A stretch of 64,000 nt of DNA from an uncultured Oscillospiraceae bacterium (GTDB taxonomy: Bacteria > Bacillota > Clostridia > Oscillospirales > Oscillospiraceae). The translations under genes were made by a program, and so were the position numbers. Where the stretch lies: the NCBI GenBank assembly GCA_910588635.1, contig CAJUPW010000012.1, positions 1 through 64,000 of the forward strand, in the 5' to 3' direction. Positions 58,701-64,000 of this stretch are shown here, piece after piece (position 1 is the first letter of the stretch; the number at the start of each line of letters is the position of its first letter). The notes under the pieces are model-generated. The model was given only the letters and a program-made list of their open reading frames with translations. It did no database searches and had not been told where the DNA came from.

Positions 58701-61700
58701 GATCGTGAAATATGACCGGCAGAGCCACCGGCCCATGGCGAACGTCACCTTTGAGATTTTCCGGGATGGCGTTTCTCTGGGCAACTATGAGACGAACGCC
58801 AGCGGCGAGATCCTCCTGACCGGCATCGAACCCGGCACCTACCGGGCGGTAGAGGTGGACACCGGGGACGACAGCCACATCAAGGACACCGCTCCCCAGG
58901 AGATTGAATTGACCGCTGGCTGCGGCATCAAGGAGCTGTTCTTCTTTAATGACACCAAGCCTGGCATGAAGCTGGTGAAGGTGGACAGCGCCGACCCGTC
59001 CAAAACCATCCCCGGTGTGAAGTTCAGCATCCGGGCCATCGACGGCAGCTACGGCCCCCAGGAGTTTGTCACGGACGGAAACGGCGAGATTGATTTGAGC
59101 AACCTCCCCACCGGCTCCTACGAGGTAACGGAGCTGGAGTGCCCCGGCTATGTGGTGGACAACGCCCAGCGCATCATCCACCTGCGAGCCAACGACACCG
59201 CTGAATTTGTGTTCACGAATACAAAAAAGCCCGGCCTACGACTGGTCAAAACCAGCGCGGACGGGTCTCCGCTGGATGGTGTTACCTTTAAGATAACCAG
59301 GATCGAGGACGCCAGCCACTCTATCGACCGCACCACCCAGAACGGCGGAGAGATTCTGGTGGAGGGCCTTGAGCCTGGAATTTACTCCGTGGTGGAAACC
59401 GCCACCTTGCCCGATCACATTTTGGACACCACTGAATACCATGTGGAGCTGTCTCCCGGCAAGACTGCGGAGTTGCGGCTGAGCAACGACAAGCGGCCCA
59501 GCCTGATCATCAGCAAAACGGATAAGGACACAGGTGATCCGGTTCCCGGCGTGACCTTTACGCTGCGGGGCGCGGACGGCCCCACCATCACCACCAAGCC
59601 CACGGGGTCGGATGGAAAAATCGTCACTACCGACCTCCTGCCCGGCGTCTATACCGTCACCGAGCAGAGCGTCCCGGAGAATTACATTCTGGACACCACG
59701 CCTCAGACCGTGACCCTGTTCCCCAACAAGGAGGCCCAGGTGGAGTTCCAGAATTACCAGCGGCCCACCCTGAAAATCGTGAAGGTGGATATTGCGGGCA
59801 AGCACCTGACTGGCGCTATTTTTGAGGTCAAGACCAAGGCAGGTGTGAAGATCGGTGACTTCCCCGTAGGTGCGGACGGCACGATCACTGTGCCTCAGAA
59901 GCACCTCACCGAAGGCTATTACATCATCACGGAAAAACAGGCCCCGGCGGGCTACATCCTGGACCCCACGCCCCATGAGGTCTACCTGCGCCCCGGCAAG
60001 ACCACCGAGGTCTCCATCGAGAACGAAAAGAAGCCCGGACTCACCATCTATAAGGTGGATTCCATCGTCGGGGACGGGATCAAGGGCGCTAAATTTGAGA
60101 TCTGGGTCTCCAAGGACAAGAACCAGAACGGAACCTACCAGCAGCTGACCAACAGCTACTATTATTCCGATGAAAATGGCATCATCCATTTGGACAACCT
60201 GGACACAGGCTGGTACAAAATCATCGAGGTGGAGCCGCCGGCAGGGTTCATGCTCAAAGAGCCCTCCGAGCAGACCATCTATATCGAGCATGACACCTCC
60301 GTGGAAGTGACGTTCGAGAATATTCCAAAGTCAGCTCTGGTCATCCGGAAAATTGATTCGGATACCGGCGCGCCTCTGGCCAACGCCTGGTTCCGCGTCC
60401 GTTACCTGGGCGGGACCTCCGGCAGCGGCGGCACCATCATTGGGGAGTATCAGACTTCAAGCAACGGAAATATCGTGATTACCGGCCTGGATGCTGGAAC
60501 TTATGTGGTGGAAGAAATTTCCGCCCCCCACGGCTACGTCATGGATACCGCACCGCAGACCGCCTACATCAGCGGCAAGGAGCAGGACTGCATCACCCTC
60601 ACCTTCACCAACAGCAAGTACGGGTCCCTCCTGGTCAAGAAGGTGGACAGCATCACCGGCGAGCCGCTGAGTGATATTCAGTTCTTTATCACCACCAGCG
60701 ACGGCGCTGTTGTGGGCAACGGAAACGGCTACTTCACCACCGACAGCGCAGGCACCATCCTGGTATCCGACATCATGCCGGGGACCACACTGGTGGTCAA
60801 GGAGACCCGGACCAGACCCGGGTACATTTTGGATGACGTGCCCCAGACGGTCAAGATCGAGTCCAACGAGACCAAGACCCTGGAGTTCCGCAACCAGCCC
60901 ACCGGCTCCCTCCTCATTCGGAAGGTGTGCAGTGTCAATCCCAGTGTGACGCTGGCGAATGCAGAGTTCAAGGTGGCCTACTCGGACGGCAGCCTCATTG
61001 GGGATTCCAACGGCGTTTACCGTTCGGACGAAAATGGCGAGGTGCGCATCGAGGGCCTCGTCCCCGGAAAGAGCGTGGTCGTCACAGAGACCAAGGCCCC
61101 GGCGGGGTTCCTCATTGATACCCAGTCCCAGACGGTAGTGATCCAGGCGGGTAAGACGGTCAGCGTGACCATGAAAAACCAGCCCAAGGGCCAGCTCATT
61201 GTCCAGAAACGGGACAGCGCCACCAACAAGCCGCTCTCCGGGGCGGAGTTCCGCATCACTACGGCGGCGGGGTGCGAAGTGGGTCTGGACGGCGTGATCG
61301 GCACATCCACGCTGACCTCCAACGGCATTTTTACTACCGATTCCCTGGGCGAAATCCGAATTACCAATCTCGCACCCGGCGCCTATGTACTGTCTGAAAT
61401 CAAGGCCCCGGACGGTTACATCATGGACAGCCCCAGCACCAACGTGGTCATCGGCCCCAACGGAGACACGCAGACGATCATTATCACCAACACCCCCAAG
61501 GCCACATTGACCATCACGAAACGGGACGCTGTGACCCGCAAGCCTTTGGCAAACGCTGAATTTATTGTCCGGGACAGTGAAGGTCACGCGGTTGGTCCCA
61601 CCAATGGCATCTATAAAACCGGAACGGACGGCACAGTGATTGTCTCCGGACTGGAGCCTGGCAGTACCATCATGGTGTCTGAAACCAGAGCACCTACAGG

Positions 61701-64000
61701 TTACATCCTCGATGAGACACCCAAGAGCATTGTGGTGAAGTCCGGCATTTCCAACAGCCTGATTTTTGACAACCAACCGGGTACAACCTTAATAATTCGG
61801 AAATTCATCGAGGGAACCGAAAACGAGCCTTTGAGCGGCGTGTGCTTCAAGGTGGTGGACGGCTCCGGTGCCGCTGTCGGCCCGGACGATGGGGTGTATT
61901 TCACGGATAAAGCCGGTGAAATCGTCCTGGAAGGCATTGAGCCCGGAACTACGGTGATTGCCAGAGAGATCAAGACCGTGGAGGGCTTTGTGCTGGACGG
62001 AACGCCCCAGGATATTCTCATTAAGGGCGGTGAAGTCCAGCAGTTGACGTTTTGGAACAAGCGGGCCGGTACGCTGGTGATTCAAAAGAAAGACAGCGTA
62101 ACCGGCAATTTTATCCCCGGCGCTCAGTTCCAGCTGACCTATGCCAACGGCGGCTATGTGGACGCCGACAACGGCCACCTGAGCAGCAACGGCCTCTATA
62201 CCACGGACGATAAAGGTGAGATTCGCATTTCCGGTATTGTGGGAACTGTTGTGGCGAAAGAGGTCAAGGCGGCTCCCGGCTATGTGATTGACCAGAGCAC
62301 CCAGACCCAGACCGTAACGGTCAATCCCATGGACACGCAAACTTTAACTTTCCTCAACGAACCTCTGTGCTCCCTCACGATTACGAAAAAAGATTCCGTT
62401 ACCGGAAAGCCTGTACCGGGAACCGAATTCACGGTCAAGGACGGCAACGGGACTGTGCTGGGCCGCTACACTACCGGCAAGGATGGCACTGTCGTTGTGA
62501 CGGGCCTCATCCCCGGCAGCACTGTAGTCGTGGTTGAAACGAAAGTCCCCAGCGGCTATGTCCTCAACAGTACGCCCCAAATAATTATTGTGAAAAATGG
62601 CTCTAATTCGGTGAGCAGCGGCGGAACCACTGGCGGTACGGCCAATCCAGGCGGAAATACCAGCACTGGCGGCGGGACCAACGGCGGCAATGATATCACG
62701 TTCGAGAATGACCCCAAGACCACCTTAGTGATTGAGAAGTACATCACCGGAACCACCACTCCGCTGAAAGGCGTGACGTTCCTGGTCACTGAGTCCAATG
62801 GCAAGGTGCTGGGGGCCAACAACGGCGAGTACACCACCGATGAGAATGGCCGGATTGTAATTGAGGGCCTGGAGCCCGGTGTGACCATCATTGCGAAAGA
62901 AATCCGGGGCCTGCACGGTTATGTTCTCGACACCAGCCCCAAAACCATCCAGATCAAGGTTGGGGACGCTCAGACCTTGAAGTTTTATAACACTCCTGTG
63001 GGCGGCTTGGAGCTGATCAAGGTGTCCGAAGCGGACAAGACCCAGCGGATCAAGGGTGTGACCTTTGAAATCCGCAAGATGGACGGCGCTCTGGTGGACA
63101 CCGTGACCACCGGGGACCGTGGCCGGGTCCATGTCTCCCTGGACGCGGGCGACTACTACTGCGTGGAGGTCGAGGCGGCGGAGGGCTTCAAGATTGACAG
63201 CACCCCCCACTACTTCACCATCCGGGACAACGAGACCACCACGCTGACCGTGACCAACGCCCCCTTTAGCGGTATCATACTGCACAAAATTGACAGCGTG
63301 ACCGGCCTGGGGATTTACGGCGTGAAGTTCTTGGTCTACGACCAGAACAAGAATCCCATCGGGGAGTATTCCACAGATGATTCCGGCTATATCTACATCG
63401 ACGATTTGACCATCCAGGGCAAGGGCAAGCTGTTCATCCGTGAGCTGGAGGCTGCACCCGGCTATGAGCTGGATAAGGAGTACAAGACCGTCTATGTTCA
63501 GCCGGGCAAAACGGTGGAAATCGAATGGGAAAATACCCCCATTACCGGACAGATTCAGGTCCAGAAGTACGCTGCCGAGTACAATGAAGTCACCGGCACA
63601 CCCGCCGGTGCTCCCCTCCAGGGCGCGGTCTATGAGATCAGCGAGGCCCGCTCAGGCAAGGTCGTCGATTATATTACCACCGACGCCAGAGGCGTAGCCG
63701 CCTCCAAGCCTCTGCCGTTAGGGCGCTATAAAATTGTGGAGGTTACTGCCCCGGCCTACTGGCAGGTCAGCGGCAAGACCTTTGACGAAACATTGGAGTA
63801 TTCGGGCCAGATCATCAAGGTGAGCGACTACGACAAGCCCTCCAACCTGGGCGTGACTATCACCAAACGGGGCAACGCCGAGGTCCTGGCCGGGAGCCAG
63901 ATGCGCTATGACTTCACCGTGGCCAACACCAGCAATGTACCGCTTGAATCCTACTACTGGCATGACCGCATTCCCACCGACGCGGCCCGAGCGACTATTT
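55774..64000 (+). CDS. Giant Cna-B/SpaA-repeat surface adhesin, 3' end missing
   Basis: One open frame runs at least 2742 codons to the right edge. A signal peptide (1-32, ending VSAFAADT) leads to an N-terminal region of about 720 residues that I do not recognise, then about 20 tandem Cna-B/SpaA domains from near 58036. Each domain starts with a LxIxKxD-type strand (VKYDRQSH, ISKTDKDTG, IRKIDSDTG) and ends with an E-containing turn such as TEKQAPAGY, VEEISAPHGY or VKETRTRPGY, the Lys/Glu/Asn elements that form internal isopeptide bonds. From 63840 a different, DUF11-like domain begins. The protein should be a long, protease-resistant rod on the cell wall, fixed by the sortase encoded upstream. 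ATG 55774 follows AAGGAGGA. Confidence 0.9.
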   Translation, partial: MLKCMRAHWKRAVSGLLAVIMAAGMLPVSAFAADTSDNSNLYAPTGSFELNVAGATAWNGGDKPFTVYKTEGGNVPVATLPTATPFALLEDNSGDRIKIGYQNGGWTGANLDGIGWVDKDSVLVNLPDVIPSIAYESDGSRLFNSRLTRFEYVIPGSYALAEQLAHLQKESMAGVETLVVRQSGQMVSVSRAKGDPAQLHSYTLDGVTYQKYEAWAEYETAGDSLSNLSYDLPFSVDQAYSADPSVTLTRFCPQTVKHAPSKVSASDPTGGVGAYNPGSPGGKKPTTSNVDWRTDAERTFLRFTLIEFPNGVVTDLNTNDYSTWHVVGTPLNIVWNRNGSDVWSADKCRSDITWYNSCAMQYNGKGADAAQLMAGSSVPQGVYSYDATAGHNKRWVTTADEFQKETGITDQQKEQMFHCNSSSWSSGWRDGDYTSMWGTDAESVTPGNLYKVYKANDAFLYLLGRLSETDNGAGGDVTGWSKDEAMERWSEYVHDADGNLRTKYRVIVETGGVFRDPDGVRRAYTLREMMAYTIYNNESQVKGNLIWDQASTMVNMARWMRQGKDQQFLEYPLNEDGTPTGEELHSTNGFRECDSYVDTIQYPRPIRDTIFNERRSFGLHIFSPFNFERKDQTELSLEVTKKTGAGIALGQVWNFTVRYTAGRPSSFTATKNGTSYTNQVVATDNGLKFTLTGDETIHIDFEADPSFRFEVTEDDSSQLTNITGTGGTADMSTKKFTSSGGASKVTFTNGTAEKKPVYLKLKKIAAADKRPLAGAEFSVYADSSCSGTPLAVMTTGADGTASTSVPNIVEDGGSVTLYVKEAKAPAGCTPLASPFTVTCKAPENSTAAGAVQVGPASGIENGGIPEPGKALLFKRDALTNTGVGPATFKFSSVTNGVYEFDTDEAGVLESVQWWDPTEASGKYIKPGEYAVTELVPPPNYEPTTEVQQIKLELDANGNPIPAGPLVFKNLAKVGLKIVKYDRQSHRPMANVTFEIFRDGVSLGNYETNASGEILLTGIEPGTYRAVEVDTGDDSHIKDTAPQEIELTAGCGIKELFFFNDTKPGMKLVKVDSADPSKTIPGVKFSIRAIDGSYGPQEFVTDGNGEIDLSNLPTGSYEVTELECPGYVVDNAQRIIHLRANDTAEFVFTNTKKPGLRLVKTSADGSPLDGVTFKITRIEDASHSIDRTTQNGGEILVEGLEPGIYSVVETATLPDHILDTTEYHVELSPGKTAELRLSNDKRPSLIISKTDKDTGDPVPGVTFTLRGADGPTITTKPTGSDGKIVTTDLLPGVYTVTEQSVPENYILDTTPQTVTLFPNKEAQVEFQNYQRPTLKIVKVDIAGKHLTGAIFEVKTKAGVKIGDFPVGADGTITVPQKHLTEGYYIITEKQAPAGYILDPTPHEVYLRPGKTTEVSIENEKKPGLTIYKVDSIVGDGIKGAKFEIWVSKDKNQNGTYQQLTNSYYYSDENGIIHLDNLDTGWYKIIEVEPPAGFMLKEPSEQTIYIEHDTSVEVTFENIPKSALVIRKIDSDTGAPLANAWFRVRYLGGTSGSGGTIIGEYQTSSNGNIVITGLDAGTYVVEEISAPHGYVMDTAPQTAYISGKEQDCITLTFTNSKYGSLLVKKVDSITGEPLSDIQFFITTSDGAVVGNGNGYFTTDSAGTILVSDIMPGTTLVVKETRTRPGYILDDVPQTVKIESNETKTLEFRNQPTGSLLIRKVCSVNPSVTLANAEFKVAYSDGSLIGDSNGVYRSDENGEVRIEGLVPGKSVVVTETKAPAGFLIDTQSQTVVIQAGKTVSVTMKNQPKGQLIVQKRDSATNKPLSGAEFRITTAAGCEVGLDGVIGTSTLTSNGIFTTDSLGEIRITNLAPGAYVLSEIKAPDGYIMDSPSTNVVIGPNGDTQTIIITNTPKATLTITKRDAVTRKPLANAEFIVRDSEGHAVGPTNGIYKTGTDGTVIVSGLEPGSTIMVSETRAPTGYILDETPKSIVVKSGISNSLIFDNQPGTTLIIRKFIEGTENEPLSGVCFKVVDGSGAAVGPDDGVYFTDKAGEIVLEGIEPGTTVIAREIKTVEGFVLDGTPQDILIKGGEVQQLTFWNKRAGTLVIQKKDSVTGNFIPGAQFQLTYANGGYVDADNGHLSSNGLYTTDDKGEIRISGIVGTVVAKEVKAAPGYVIDQSTQTQTVTVNPMDTQTLTFLNEPLCSLTITKKDSVTGKPVPGTEFTVKDGNGTVLGRYTTGKDGTVVVTGLIPGSTVVVVETKVPSGYVLNSTPQIIIVKNGSNSVSSGGTTGGTANPGGNTSTGGGTNGGNDITFENDPKTTLVIEKYITGTTTPLKGVTFLVTESNGKVLGANNGEYTTDENGRIVIEGLEPGVTIIAKEIRGLHGYVLDTSPKTIQIKVGDAQTLKFYNTPVGGLELIKVSEADKTQRIKGVTFEIRKMDGALVDTVTTGDRGRVHVSLDAGDYYCVEVEAAEGFKIDSTPHYFTIRDNETTTLTVTNAPFSGIILHKIDSVTGLGIYGVKFLVYDQNKNPIGEYSTDDSGYIYIDDLTIQGKGKLFIRELEAAPGYELDKEYKTVYVQPGKTVEIEWENTPITGQIQVQKYAAEYNEVTGTPAGAPLQGAVYEISEARSGKVVDYITTDARGVAASKPLPLGRYKIVEVTAPAYWQVSGKTFDETLEYSGQIIKVSDYDKPSNLGVTITKRGNAEVLAGSQMRYDFTVANTSNVPLESYYWHDRIPTDAARATI

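Larger units (their letters stand above)
48615..64000. mobile_element. Left part of an integrated conjugative or plasmid-like island
   Basis: It begins where the ATPase gene is broken and continues past the right edge. GC content falls compared with the core, and the genes are of accessory type: parA, parB, BRO/DinD-like, RelE-like toxin, sortase, SLH protein and giant Cna-B adhesin. No integrase, relaxase, VirD4 or VirB4 gene is in the window, so conjugative ability is inferred from the similar gene sets of clostridial integrative elements. The exact att core cannot be set without the right end. Confidence 0.7.

Noticed and set aside
55774..64000. Thioester-domain adhesin head
   Set aside because: No convincing Cys-Gln thioester motif was found in the N-terminal region by eye, so the head is left unassigned.

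Overview
The window reads as chromosome of a high-GC, low-motility-gene-content anaerobic Firmicute, most likely an Oscillospiraceae gut bacterium near Flavonifractor, Lawsonibacter or Pseudoflavonifractor. This placement is inferred from GC-rich codon use, frequent TTG and GTG starts behind strong AGGAGG sites, two flavodiiron proteins, an acyl-CoA dehydrogenase/EtfA/rubredoxin fusion, an L27 precursor with a Prp cleavage site, and spore-type genes. No 16S gene is present, so the genus is not proven.

Region 1-17 kb is mostly core: trmL (cut by the left edge), cinA, a MATE pump, yebC, a GNAT enzyme, an HD protein, degV, trmD, a flavodiiron-rubredoxin protein, a pseudouridine synthase, yceD-rpmF, a D,D-carboxypeptidase, a ComEA-like protein, a two-component system with a GerMN lipoprotein, O-acetylhomoserine sulfhydrylase and tRNA-Arg(ACG). 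Region 17-31.6 kb holds a probable Rrf2-controlled redox operon (rrf2, acyl-CoA dehydrogenase/EtfA/rubredoxin fusion, flavodiiron protein), an AT-rich NapH-like ferredoxin gene, glnS, a divergent thioredoxin reductase with thioredoxin, and carAB.

Region 31.6-41.4 kb is the most unusual. A collagen-like, probably spore-surface, gene followed by a glycosyltransferase gene is split in two by a 4.19-kb element. The element carries a large serine recombinase, a small accessory ORF, and a FIST sensor plus soluble chemoreceptor pair driven by a near-consensus promoter. The two host fragments rejoin in frame at a palindromic site with an AT core, so excision would rebuild a 356-residue protein. This resembles known excisable elements that interrupt sporulation genes, but no such element with this cargo is known to me.

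Region 41.4-48.6 kb returns to core genes: obgE, the rplU-prp-rpmA ribosomal operon, an acetyltransferase broken by a nonsense codon, and glnA. At about 48.6 kb a two-domain ATPase gene is cut in half. From there to the right edge lies an integrated plasmid-like or conjugative element: parA, parB, a BRO/DinD-like gene, a RelE-like toxin, and a cell-surface block with a small membrane peptide, a surface protein, a sortase, an SLH-domain cysteine peptidase-like protein, and a giant adhesin with about 20 Cna-B/SpaA repeats that runs off the window.
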